From: Sthenelais limicola
Taxonomy: Eukaryota > Annelida > Polychaeta > Phyllodocida > Sigalionidae
DNA length: 64,000 bases
NCBI GenBank assembly: GCA_942159475.1
Contig: OW804094.1
Span: 135,146,755-135,210,754 of the forward strand
Direction: 5' to 3'
Positions 55,919 to 64,000 of this stretch are shown here, piece after piece. Made by a program: the position numbers and the translations under genes. Under the pieces are notes generated by a model. That model was given only the letters and a program-made list of their open reading frames with translations, searched no databases and was not told the origin of the DNA. Positions within the stretch are counted from its first letter, which is position 1. The number at the start of each line of letters is the position of its first letter.

Positions 55919-56454
55919 TACAGTATCCCTTAACGTCCCAATTCAGGGCTTTGATAGCATCCAGTGATTCTTTCGCTTCATGTAAATCACTTCCTGGGGT
56001 TATGTTTGCCAGGAATAAGTATGTTGAGACTTGATGTCTACACAATCGAGACTTAAACAAATAAGCTCGAGGTTTATTCCAGGGGAAGTAGCTAAGTGAA
56101 GTCGCTCATAAATCTTCGACAGGTTTCTCGACCTCTGCCTTTCCCCCCGAGCCAAGGGTCAGAGACCTTGTTAAGCAGAGAAAGTAAACTCTCATGCCAA
56201 TTCAATTTTCGCTAAACGAAAATGTTTCTTTTTTTATCTCTATTGACTGCAAATTCCTCATTTTCTGGTTTCTATATGGAGAGGTTTCAAGGGACTAGAG
56301 AGTAGTACTATCCTATAAAATAAGAATAAATATTTGGCGTCTAAATTGCAAATGAAAATGGCGTTGTTTTTATTTTTGTTCAAAGTCCTGGCTCCGAGAT
56401 AAAGGAAACCTAGAACAATAAGATTCTACTTTAATACTCTTAACCCATTATATA
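55919..56454. other. No gene or repeat recognised
   Basis: AT-rich, with a short pyrimidine-rich patch at about 56125-56145. A 60-codon minus-strand frame (55878-56060) starts in the MITE-B flank and has no domain. Confidence 0.4.
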
Positions 56455-56662
56455 TGTTATGTGTTTCAGGAAAATGAGTCACAAGTTGGAAAATTAATAT
56501 TTGTTAAACTTATTTATTCACAAAACACATGTTCTGTTATTTGAACGGTTTAGCACTTTTAGTCAAATGAACCTAATTTCAGGACATTGTATTCAATATA
56601 TCCTTGAGTCGCAAACATTCATTTGTTGCGACTTTTGACTCATTTTCCTTTAACATATCACA
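56455..56662 (-). mobile_element. MITE-B copy, internal deletion (208 bp)
   Basis: Both ends are present (TGTTATGTGTTTCAGGAAAA and TTTTCCTTTAACATATCACA) and TA-flanked, but about half the interior is missing. A minimal deletion derivative. Confidence 0.88.
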
Positions 56663-56837
56663 TATGCGATAGGAGATAATATATATATGCGATCACATAT
56701 GTATGTTGACCAATCATACGTGTCAGCAATGAACTTAAGTTAATTATTCTGTTATAAGAAACAAAATAGAATCATCGAGGACTTCCAGCACATAATAAGT
56801 CTATGATATAACTGGAGTCCTAATCAGGGTTAGGGAT

Positions 56838-56972
56838 ACTGGGAAGACCTGTGTACTAACAGATAGTTCTGAATGTAATTTTTATTGTTTGACTCGTTCT
56901 TTGTCCCTTTTTCCGTACTTTAAAAGATGTACAATTTAGAAATAAATCTATTACATACACGTATACACATAC
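56838..56972 (+). repeat. 3' end of a LINE-like retroelement
   Basis: ATACTGGGAAGACCTGTGTA, then GAAATAAATCTATTACATAC, then ACGTATACACATACATC. It parallels 36880-37032 and the tail at about 19210. Confidence 0.5.
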
Positions 56973-57411
56973 ATCATCATTGACCCCTGCTATGCTTCAA
57001 CCACTCATAAAGTACTTTATATTCTATTGGGAAGAACATGCAATCTTTCAAACAAGGCTCCCACAAGAATAACATGATACATGTTCACTTATTGCCGTCC
57101 TTCAATCATGAGTCTATAACCAGAGAGGGTCAGGGTGGAATCCTGAACAATCTTTGGCGGCTTCTCTTAAAGTTGTCCTCTCAGCTAACATCAGTCAAAA
57201 CTGAACATTTTCTATTTTTTTTCCATTTTTTCCATCCATCTAAAAGTCCAGCGATTTGGAGGATTCTGTTGAGTGTTTTCTACAGGGCTTCTAAAACGTT
57301 TGTATTTGGAGGACCCGCTCAAATCCTTTTCTTAAAATAATGATAGCAATAACCGATCCCATTCTAAGGTACTGTTATATAAGTATCTATTACAGAAAGG
57401 GCCATCTATAT

Positions 57412-57644
57412 GGATCAGACCGTCAGAAAATGTACAATCGGCAGCTCTAACGGTTTAATAAACTACGTCAAATTAGCCTGTAAAATGATAAATACAGGTA
57501 TATCTGGGTATATTTGGTATTACATTGATTAAACACATCTGTTCTGTTATGTGAAACTATATTTCGAACCCTGTTTTTGCCTTAAATTTGGATTATTTGA
57601 GAAGATTAGCGAAGGCGAATTGTACCTTTTCTGACAATCTGACC
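57412..57644 (-). mobile_element. MITE-A copy, complete
   Basis: GGATCAGACCGTCAGAAAAT to CTTTTCTGACAATCTGACC. Moderately diverged (GGTTTAATAAACTACGTCAA). Confidence 0.9.
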
Positions 57645-57954
57645 AATATAGGGTGGACGGATGGATATGTATCAGACAGTATGCATGCATAATTATGTTT
57701 GTGCATTGTTGATATGGCAGACCTTCAGAACAGCCATGCCATCGACCCTGTAGATAGGATGTTGTGGCCTTTACAGCCTATCATATAATCCTGCTATAAT
57801 AACAAAGTGACATTATATGGAGGCTGAACCTTGGCGTCACGAGTTGACCTTGAGAACAGTTCATGATGATAGCGAGGTAGAGGCAAGGTCAAGGTTGCAC
57901 CACATCAAGGGTATGCATATGACATTGTATCCAGACGAGAAAAACAATGCATTA

Positions 57955-58063
57955 AGGGCCTGGTCCACCAAGCCGATTCTCATGCGATTTTGCGCCACAC
58001 AGGACTCTTTTACACTAAATTCTATGAGAATCGCATGAGAATCGACCTAGTGGACAAGGCCCT
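57955..58063. mobile_element. MITE-D, copy 1 (109 bp)
   Basis: AGGGCCTGGTCCACCAAGCC with GATTCTCATGCGATT is mirrored by AATCGCATGAGAATCG and CCTAGTGGACAAGGCCCT. TTA on both sides (57952-57954, 58064-58066), the 3-bp type known for PIF/Harbinger elements. No coding capacity. Confidence 0.88.
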
Positions 58064-58544
58064 TTAGATTCACTTCGAAATTAATGACAACCTCGGTTAC
58101 TACTAGGATATAGTAACGCAAGGTTAATAGATTAGACCTTGATAAATTAGCTAGCTTCTTTTCTATTAGCTCTTTCATATCACATTCCCTTCCATTCACA
58201 ACCTGAGTATAACCAATATCGATGTGTAATTTAAAGAAATGGGGTGTTGAGTTTTTTAATTTTATTGTCATTGACGAATGAAAACACATCCCATTAAAGA
58301 AATATTGAAGTGAAATGGTTTCAAGACGATTGATTCCTCCGAACAGAATTGGTTTAATTGAAATTCTTTCATAGCTTGAATTTCCAGAAAAAGAGACCAC
58401 TCCTCGCAATGGATTCATTCCATGGGTGTTTTTGCGATCACTCACGGAGAAATGCATCCGTTTTATTGCAACCGTCTTCGAGACCAGAGGCATTTGTGGA
58501 AAATAAAATTCCAGTCCGAAATGCCTAATTTGTTGATACAGCAA
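58047..58544 (-). CDS. Weak ORF candidate, unknown
   Basis: A 165-codon frame, the longest outside simple repeats. Amino-acid composition is varied and not obviously repeat-derived over residues 1-155. The last few residues and the stop fall inside MITE-D, so any original end is lost or lies in another exon. I recognise no domain, signal peptide or membrane segment. A 91-codon frame overlaps on the plus strand. It could be a chance frame or a decayed exon. Confidence 0.15.
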   Translation of the reverse strand: MLYQQIRHFGLEFYFPQMPLVSKTVAIKRMHFSVSDRKNTHGMNPLRGVVSFSGNSSYERISIKPILFGGINRLETISLQYFFNGMCFHSSMTIKLKNSTPHFFKLHIDIGYTQVVNGRECDMKELIEKKLANLSRSNLLTLRYYILVVTEVVINFEVNLKGLVH

Positions 58545-58636
58545 GAAAACTTTCCTACTGGAATGAAGAATGTTTTTTTCTTTCTTTACCGATTACAAGG
58601 TTATTTATACATACATTTTAAAGGTGGTTATTATAT

Positions 58637-58872
58637 GGGTCAGATTTTCAGAAAAATGTACAATTGGCAGCTCTACACTTTTAGGAACTTCTGCTAAATT
58701 AGGCTGAACAATGATAAATACCAGGTATATTTGAGTGTATTTGGCATCGCATTGATTCAAAGTATCAGTTCTGTTATGTTAAACTGCATTTTGAAGCTCA
58801 TTTCTGTCTTAAATGTGGGTTATTTGAGCGGTTTGGTGAAGGGGAATTGTACATTTTCTGAAAATCTGACCC
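58637..58872 (-). mobile_element. MITE-A copy, complete
   Basis: GGGTCAGATTTTCAGAAAAA to TTTTCTGAAAATCTGACCC, ATAT on both sides. Confidence 0.93.
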
Positions 58873-59937
58873 ATATAGAATTTAAGCTTCGTAATAGAAT
58901 GTCAATTCTATCCGCAAATTGTCCAACAATACTTAATAGATCGAAATGTCTTTATTTTTGAATGGAAAATAGTAGTAGTGAAAGCCACAACAGAATATTG
59001 CAGTGAGATTTCTTAGTTTTGTCATTTTCCAACCCACTCGTTGGGATCTTATTCTGGCGGATCTTCTTCTAGAGTGTGATCATTTTTTCAATCTTTAATT
59101 CATGATTAATGACTTTTGATAACAATAGTATAGGTAAATAAGGCATCCACTAGTACATAAACATAACCTGTAAAAAGTATCCGATGAGGCAAAACAGTTA
59201 AAACCAAATGAAATCCTTTTCTCAAGACAAAAGTGCTTTGGGACATGTCTCAAAAGAAGCTCCTCTATTCCCCCCTTTTTATAGCAAATTGCTTATTTTT
59301 TCTAACACTAATTCCTCCTTAACAGCAAGTTCCCAAACACTTCTGGGCCACCATAGAGGGTTCCCTACATAACATTACTGAACTTGGCCTTGGTTTTATT
59401 ATTATTATTATTATTATTTATACATTATTTTATTATTATTTTTATTTATATTATTTGATAGCAACAATTCAATTCAATTATGTTTTCATTGAAAACAACG
59501 TATGATACTTGAACATTAATCAAAAAATATAACTTTAGTACTTTGGGTATATAAAGGTTCGTTTAGACTGCAGGGTTAAGGTCCATTTCCATTACCACGA
59601 CCAGCCAGCCAATATTGGCCGGCTGTAATACTTTAACATTGTGGTTTTTGCCGTGCGGCGGCCGTACACCAATCGGCCGTTGTAATGTGAATGGGCCCTA
59701 GAGTGAGGCTCTGCAAGGGGTGTATCGGTTAGATAGCATCTATGGCTACATGCAAGCTCATCTAAAGCCGGAATCTTTACACCAAGGGGTAGTGGGGGTA
59801 GTTGGGGTAGTTGGGGTTGGTGGTTGTGGTGGGATATTGGTGACGGGGGGGGTGGGGTGCACATATGTCCCTACCATATAACAATCGAGACTGAAACACT
59901 TGATAATTCATGAATTATTGGTGTCATAGAAGGACTT
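58873..59937. other. No gene; (ATT)n tract
   Basis: (ATT)n runs at 59396-59450. AATTCAATTCAATTATG at about 59465 may be another retroelement tail. G-rich GGTAGTTGGGG repeats at 59790-59855. A 90-codon minus-strand frame over them is an artefact of the repeats. Confidence 0.5.
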
Positions 59938-59950
59938 TGCTTGGATTTGA

Positions 59951-60455
59951 GTGAGTGAGATTGGTTGCTTTACGCCCTTATCAACATATTAATATGGTTA
60001 CATCAAGGGCGGGAGAGCTGAGAGGGAGGCAGTTTATGACCATACCCAGGAAATAGAGATGGAGAAGAAGGGAGAGAGAGACAGAAAAGAGACAGAGAGG
60101 CACTTTATGGTCATACCCAGGAAATAGAGATGGAGAAGTAGGGAGAGAGTGACAGAAAAGAGACAGGGAGGCACTTTATGGTCATACCCAGGAAATAGAG
60201 ATAGAGAAGGAGGGAGAGAGAGACAGAGAAAAGTGACACAGAAAGGCACTTTATGGTCATACCCAGGAAATAGAGATAGAGAAGAAGGGAGAGAGAGACA
60301 GAAAAGAGACAGAGAGGCACTTTATGGTCATACCCAGGAAATAGAGATAGAGAAGGAGGGAGAGAGAGACAGAGAAAAGTGACAGAAAGGCAGTTTATGG
60401 TCATACCCAGGAAATAGAGATAGAGAAGAAGGGAGAGATAGAGAAGAAGGGAGAA
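59951..60455 (+). mobile_element. Retroposon H, copy 3, with internal expansion
   Basis: Flanked by TGCTTGGATTTGA (59938-59950) and TGCTTGTATTTGA (60456-60468), a 13-bp target duplication with one mismatch. It begins GTGAGTGAGATTGGTTGCTT and TTACGCCCTTATCAACATAT, colinear with copies 1 and 2. The distal 71-75 bp unit is then repeated six times. Confidence 0.87.
60041..60450 (+). repeat. 71-75 bp minisatellite inside retroposon H
   Basis: CATACCCAGGAAATAGAGAT recurs at 60041, 60112, 60183, 60258, 60329 and 60402 (spacing 71, 71, 75, 71, 73). Each is followed by GGAGAAG...GAGAGACAGA and GGCACTTTATGGT. The Leu/Ser-rich minus-strand frame of 131 codons is its translation and not a gene. Confidence 0.92.
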
Positions 60456-60468
60456 TGCTTGTATTTGA

Positions 60469-60947
60469 TTTATTATTATCTGAGGATATGATTGTAATAC
60501 TAACATCGCTTACTTTGACGTTATTATTATTATAAAACCCATTACCTGCATAGAAAGATTATGGATTTTGCTGTACATGTAAGTTCAATAGCTACTGGGA
60601 ACCATAAAGAAAACCTCTATGGTTCATATAAAGGCATTCATAATTCTATATATTCCCTCTGAATCCACCATTTACCTTTTATACTAGTTGTATGATTTCT
60701 CATGTATGAAGAATATGAAGAATAGATTTCCTTTCTGAAAGGAGGAATTCATACAGTTTCAAGGACGCCTATATGAAAGAGCGGACTTTGAAATCCATCT
60801 TGAAAAGAATCCCGTAATACTAGACCGTTTGATGATATAGTATCTTAGTCAAAAATACTAAATATAGATCATGTATACATGTAAGAGAAGTGTTCATTAC
60901 TGTGAGATATTGCAATTTTGAAATTCTCAGACAGTACATATTTGTCA
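60469..60947. other. No gene or repeat recognised
   Basis: AT-rich spacer without a supportable frame. Confidence 0.4.
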
Positions 60948-61255
60948 TGTGTTATATAAATAGAAAGATGAGCTACAAGTTGCAAAAATGATATTTTTCA
61001 AAGTGTTTTATTCGCAAGATGTCTTTGTGGGAATTTTCTCATCTTTGGCATGCTTAACGCTATCTGTAGCATAATTTTACCATTTACCAAATTTCAAGTC
61101 AGTGCAATAAATTTATCTATGCATTTCTAAGGTTATCTATTATAGTATTTAAGTATATTTAGCTACTTAACTAGTAAATGTCCATTCAAAAATATAATTA
61201 AATCACAGAATCCAATGTTTGCGATCTTTGACTCATTTTGCTCTAAAACAGCATA
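60948..61255 (-). mobile_element. MITE-B copy, old and shortened
   Basis: TGTGTTATATAAATAGAAAG and GAGCTACAAGTTGCAAAA at the left, GCGATCTTTGACTCATTTTG at the right. The interior follows the reverse orientation; part near the right end is deleted. Confidence 0.75.
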
Positions 61256-61340
61256 TTTGACATGAAGTAATAATGTTCAAAAATAGTTATTAAAAATTGC
61301 CAGAAACAATTCCGGGTGACCTGTGCTACCTAACATGTAT

Positions 61341-61566
61341 GGGTGAGACTTTCAGAAAATGAACAATTGACAGCTGTACACATTTAGGAAATTCTGCTAG
61401 ATTAGGCTAAAAATGGTCAATACTAGGTAAATTCCAGTATATTTGGCATTGCATTGATCTGTTTGGTTAGGTTGAACTGTATTTTGAACTTTTTTTTTGT
61501 CTAAACATTTGGGTTATTTTAGAGGATTGGCGAAGGTAAATTGTACATTTTATGAAAACTTGACCC
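61341..61566 (-). mobile_element. MITE-A copy, complete
   Basis: GGGTGAGACTTTCAGAAAAT to TTTTATGAAAACTTGACCC. The TAGCAAT segment after GCATTGAT is deleted (ATTGATCTGTTTGGTTAGGT). Confidence 0.9.
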
Positions 61567-61868
61567 ATCTATTAGATTATGCAAATCATCAACCTAGTAT
61601 ATTTGAACTTCACTATTAACTTGATTGCAACATACATTTAGTCACCACCATCATCATTATCAACACTCATCTTAGCATCGACCATCCACTTAATAATATC
61701 TATATCTATCGTTATCTTTAACACATCATACAATGTAATGCTTTCAGAGATGTGCATTCTCTAAGGTTCTATCAAACTTTGAGGAAATGCTATTACGTTA
61801 ACGCATACATGTATAGCTATAGTAATGCACCATGTTATTGATAACCTAACGGCGAAATAATTTATACA

Positions 61869-61902
61869 TTGATTTGATTTGATGAACATTTTATTGAATC
61901 TG
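61869..61902 (-). repeat. Possible 3' tail of a LINE-like element
   Basis: On the minus strand AATAAAATGTTCATCAAATC is followed by further AAATC-type repeats, paralleling the CAAAT tail at 11369-11405. Confidence 0.4.
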
Positions 61903-62164
61903 GGGAGCAATTCTCCTTCACACAGGGGGTTTTTAAGCTCCCCTTCATGGTCTGTGGTTTTTAAGCAGACAAATAATACCACCTTCATCAGTGACCGAAG
62001 GTAGCTCGCTCGCTGCTTCTTGTTCATTTTCATCGTTACATTCTATAAAATAGCATAACCTTTACATCATTAATATTCTCTATTGATATAATTTTTCTTT
62101 TAGGCTATGGAATTGATATCAGTCCACATTACTTCATTTCTGGCATACATTTTAAAACGCTTTA

Positions 62165-62273
62165 AGGGCCTAGTCCACTAAGCCGATTCTCGTGCGATTT
62201 TGCACCGCAGAGGACTCTTTTGTACTAAATTCTGTGAGAATCGCGTGAGAATCGGCTTAGTGGACTAGGTCCT
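62165..62273. mobile_element. MITE-D, copy 2 (109 bp)
   Basis: AGGGCCTAGTCCACTAAGCC and GATTCTCGTGCGATT are mirrored by AATCGCGTGAGAATCGGC and TTAGTGGACTAGGTCCT. TTA on both sides (62162-62164, 62274-62276). Same length as copy 1, with better preserved arms. Confidence 0.9.
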
Positions 62274-62568
62274 TTAGGGTCTATTATCTTGTGTGCCACC
62301 GGCTATAGCTTGTTACAGGAATATGTTGTTCTATTAAGGACCAACTTCCAAATTTGTTCTGTTTTGGGGGTTAATTTGTTTCAAAGATGTTCTTCCTTCT
62401 GCAAAGTTCCTAGTATTAATAGCTCTCAGATCAATATTCCTGGTGTTTTGCGCCAGACATTCTGAATAACGTTACCAACAAAACTAACAAAATGAAGTAA
62501 AAGAAAGCATTATCTGCTATCGATGATCAATTTAGAATAAAGGAAATTCAAAATAAAAATACATGAAC

Positions 62569-62596
62569 CTGAAGAAGGGCGTCCATAGCCCGAAAG
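62569..62596 (+). ncRNA. Hammerhead-core-like motif (putative)
   Basis: CTGAAGA, then a GGGC/GCCC stem with a seven-base loop, then CGAAA, follows the conserved order of a hammerhead ribozyme core (CUGANGA, stem II, GAAA). An unpaired A sits where the first stem II pair should be, and I could not identify the flanking stem I. Similar GAAGAAGG...CGAAA motifs are found at ends of Penelope-like elements; activity is doubtful. Confidence 0.25.
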
Positions 62597-62651
62597 CTTG
62601 TGTAATCAATAAAATCAAAATCAACAACTTTTAATGATATCTACATCGATT

Positions 62652-62848
62652 CATTAATCTATTGCGCTCACAGAAAGAAAGTAAAGGCTGTAGTGGGCTG
62701 TAAAATTTTTATTTTTGTATAATTTATCATTTAAAATTATATAAATATAAAAGTTTTGAATGGTTGAATTAAGATATGAGTTGATTTTATATAAAGGAGA
62801 TGATGTGATAAGAATTGATAAAATAATTGAATTGATAAAATTGATTTA
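62652..62848 (-). repeat. Terminal direct repeat B2
   Basis: Starts CATTAATCTATTGCGCTCAC on the plus strand and ends AAATTGATTTA. It matches 63074-63270 at a constant offset of 422 bp, with only one visible difference (CACAGAAAG against CACGGAAAG). Confidence 0.93.
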
Positions 62849-63073
62849 GTTGATGAGAATTGTTGAAATGAAATTATGAGAAAAGAGGGATGAGGAGGGT
62901 GGGCATAAATTTGGTTAGGTCCTGCCTATAGGAAAAGCAAGGACAGAGTGAGTAGGTAGGAGAGAGAAGGCGGAAGAGGAAGTAGAGGGTTTTAGGGTTT
63001 GTAGGTAGGTGGGGTATGTAGGTGAGCACGGATCAATGACTCCCCCTGGTGCCATATTGCACCATGAGAGAAC
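62849..63073 (-). repeat. Segment between direct repeats (candidate A2)
   Basis: Purine-rich (GGTAGGAGAGAGAAGGCGGA) and ending GGTGCCATATTGCACCATGA, a small palindrome. In a split-direct-repeat element this should match the 5' end of the element beyond the right edge of the window. Confidence 0.5.
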
Positions 63074-63270
63074 CATTAATCTATTGCGCTCACGGAAAGA
63101 AAGTAAAGGCTGTAGTGGGCTGTAAAATTTTTATTTTTGTATAATTTATCATTTAAAATTATATAAATATAAAAGTTTTGAATGGTTGAATTAAGATATG
63201 AGTTGATTTTATATAAAGGAGATGATGTGATAAGAATTGATAAAATAATTGAATTGATAAAATTGATTTA
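63074..63270 (-). repeat. Terminal direct repeat B1
   Basis: Second copy of the 197-bp repeat, located directly downstream of the recombinase remnant on the minus strand. Confidence 0.93.
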
Positions 63271-63445
63271 TTTGATTATGAGAATTTTGTAAGAAATTTT
63301 GAATAGCCCAAAAGCCAAGGAGTAATAGTTGAGAGGGTGGTGTTGAGGGGGGTGGTGGGATTGAAAATTTTATTTTGGGATATAGGATTTTAGGATGGTT
63401 AGTATGGGAAATAATGGTAAATTAAAATACATGAGTATATGTTGA

Positions 63446-63658
63446 TCACATTTGGATTGCTTGAGAGAGAGCTGCGGTGACACAGTCAGGATTGTTCTTG
63501 ATATATCTTTTGTAGCTATGACTTCTCCAGCCAGCAAAGTCTTTGATTTGATTTTCGGTACAGCCAAGTGAGAAGGCAGCGGTGGCGGCTGACTTCCTGA
63601 GTCCATGTATGGAGTATTTTGATTTTGGTATACCTAGTATTTTAATGGATTGATTCCA
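63446..63658 (-). pseudogene. Tyrosine recombinase C-terminal domain remnant
   Basis: In the frame ending at the TGA at 63446, the protein contains SIHGLRKSAATAAFSLG, then FAGWRSHSYKRYIK. These match the second half of a tyrosine recombinase: HxxR with His at 63605-63607 and Arg at 63596-63598, Trp in the His/Trp position 23 residues after the Arg, and the nucleophilic Tyr (63503-63505) 8 residues later. That is the spacing known for the XerD/lambda integrase fold. In this class of retrotransposon the enzyme integrates a circular DNA intermediate. The N-terminal part, including the first catalytic Arg, is missing: upstream the frame meets a TAA at 63659. The fragment is therefore not functional alone. 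Confidence 0.82.
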
Positions 63659-63983
63659 TTATATGTTTATCTTGGCCCTCATAGGCCTCCTCATCGTTAA
63701 GAATGGACATGAGGCCCTCTAGGTATTCTAATACAGATAAATCATTTCTCATATCAAGTTTTTGCTTTATGGTTTGAACGCCTTTCCTCTCCACATACAT
63801 ATAAGGTTTGGGTAGCATTTCAGTGCTGAGTAGAATGTTATGGGGCTTACCCGAATGCCTTTGGTCATACTTTTCACGGAGGAGTTCTCGTTCTATGTAG
63901 TGGTCAGTGTCTAGGTCCGCCTGTATGATTCGGGGTCCTGGAACCACTTTGTTGCTAGACCTGTGTCCCTTGGTGTTGGCCAT
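63642..63983 (-). CDS. ORF1/gag-like N-terminal region of the YR retrotransposon
   Basis: A 114-codon frame from an ATG at 63983, open upstream to the window edge, ending at TAA 63642. Charged, without membrane segment. A stretch KPYMYVERKGVQTIKQKLDM followed by NDLSVLEYLEGLM resembles what I recall of ORF1 proteins in DIRS-type elements; this is recognition by eye and uncertain. It ends 17 bases inside the recombinase frame in a different register. The stop may thus be an artefact of an internal deletion that fused the first part of ORF1 to the end of the recombinase gene. Confidence 0.5.
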   Translation of the reverse strand: MANTKGHRSSNKVVPGPRIIQADLDTDHYIERELLREKYDQRHSGKPHNILLSTEMLPKPYMYVERKGVQTIKQKLDMRNDLSVLEYLEGLMSILNDEEAYEGQDKHIMESIH

Positions 63984-64000
63984 GGCTTTAGGCCCTCCCT

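Larger units (their letters stand above)
62652..64000 (-). mobile_element. Tyrosine-recombinase retrotransposon, deleted, right part beyond window
   Basis: On the minus strand the order is: ORF1/gag-like region (63983 to 63642), recombinase C-terminus (63658 to 63446), direct repeat B1 (63270-63074), intervening segment (63073 to about 62849), direct repeat B2 (62848-62652). Known PAT/Ngaro-type elements have split direct repeats A1-ORFs-B1-A2-B2, which this 3' half matches. The reverse transcriptase and RNase H regions are absent, so an internal deletion has joined ORF1 to the recombinase end. The predicted A1 copy would lie beyond 64000. Confidence 0.65.

Noticed and set aside
60034..60506. 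131-codon Leu/Ser-rich frame that looks like a membrane protein
   Set aside because: It is the 71-75 bp minisatellite read on the minus strand; hydrophobic repeats come from the purine/pyrimidine unit.
709..61566. MITE-A inverted ends as tRNA or structured RNA genes
   Set aside because: No cloverleaf or polymerase III boxes; the recurrent borders and flanking short repeats fit transposons.
1..64000. Endogenous viral sequences or toxin genes
   Set aside because: No polymerase, capsid, envelope or toxin-like coding sequence was recognised; the only retroelement coding remnants are those of the YR element at the right edge.

Overview
The window reads as AT-rich, gene-poor metazoan (invertebrate) nuclear DNA. 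No host protein-coding gene, tRNA, rRNA or CRISPR array could be supported, and nearly every recognisable feature is a repeat. Evidence for an animal genome: dense families of small inverted-repeat transposons, retroposons with perfect 13-16 bp target duplications, many orphan 3' ends of LINE-like elements, long (CT)n and (GAGA)n tracts, and a tyrosine-recombinase retrotransposon. A retroposon with a GAGTGAGTGAG end followed by TTTACGCC resembles motifs I associate with lophotrochozoan (for example molluscan) repeats; that placement is weak.

Two small inverted-repeat families dominate. MITE-A (about 235 bp, ends GGGTCAGATTTTCAGAAAAT or the variant GGGTGAAATCGCCAGAAAAT, AT-rich target) has about 41 copies or fragments, roughly 14% of the window. 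MITE-B (about 410-460 bp, ends TGTGATGTGTTTCAGGAAAA, flanked by TA as expected for Tc1/mariner derivatives) has about 19 copies or fragments, roughly 9%. Smaller families are C (TTAA-flanked hairpin, 2 copies), D (109 bp, TTA-flanked, 2 copies), E (1), F (4, ends GGGGATTTGCAT), G (2 composite copies made of two palindromic modules) and several single hairpins.

Layout. 1-2.3 kb: MITE-A copies and a LINE-like tail. 2.3-4.5 kb: a ~178-bp-period array, each unit carrying a conserved 18-bp motif GGGACCTCTTACGTGAGA, in two opposite orientations; two more motifs lie at 7.9-8.1 kb. 4.55-7.78 kb: a 3.2-kb segment bounded by TGGGCCC inverted repeats with CTCGTAA subterminal repeats, lying inside that array and carrying a 12-bp minisatellite that switches strand near 6,485. 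9.2-11.0 kb: two CpG-rich, palindrome-rich islands built on CCGTCGAC/CCGTCCGACGG. 11-20 kb: MITE-A/B copies, nested insertions, a 186-bp tandem duplication and LINE-like tails. 20-23 kb: an H retroposon, MITE-B and a (GAGA)n tract. 23-43 kb: dense MITE-A/B, MITE-F and a long CT tract. 43-62 kb: MITE-A/B, H retroposons, MITE-F and D, and retroposon I fragments.

The right edge (62,652 to beyond 64,000) holds a retroelement on the minus strand: an ORF1/gag-like N-terminal region fused out of frame to the C-terminal catalytic part of a tyrosine recombinase (HxxR, W, Y at canonical spacing). It is followed by two ~197-bp direct repeats with one visible mismatch, separated by ~225 bp. This fits the B1-A2-B2 end of a PAT/Ngaro-type split-direct-repeat element with an internal deletion, recently inserted. 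The long open frames elsewhere are low-complexity or repeat-derived; two weak ORF candidates are listed at low confidence.
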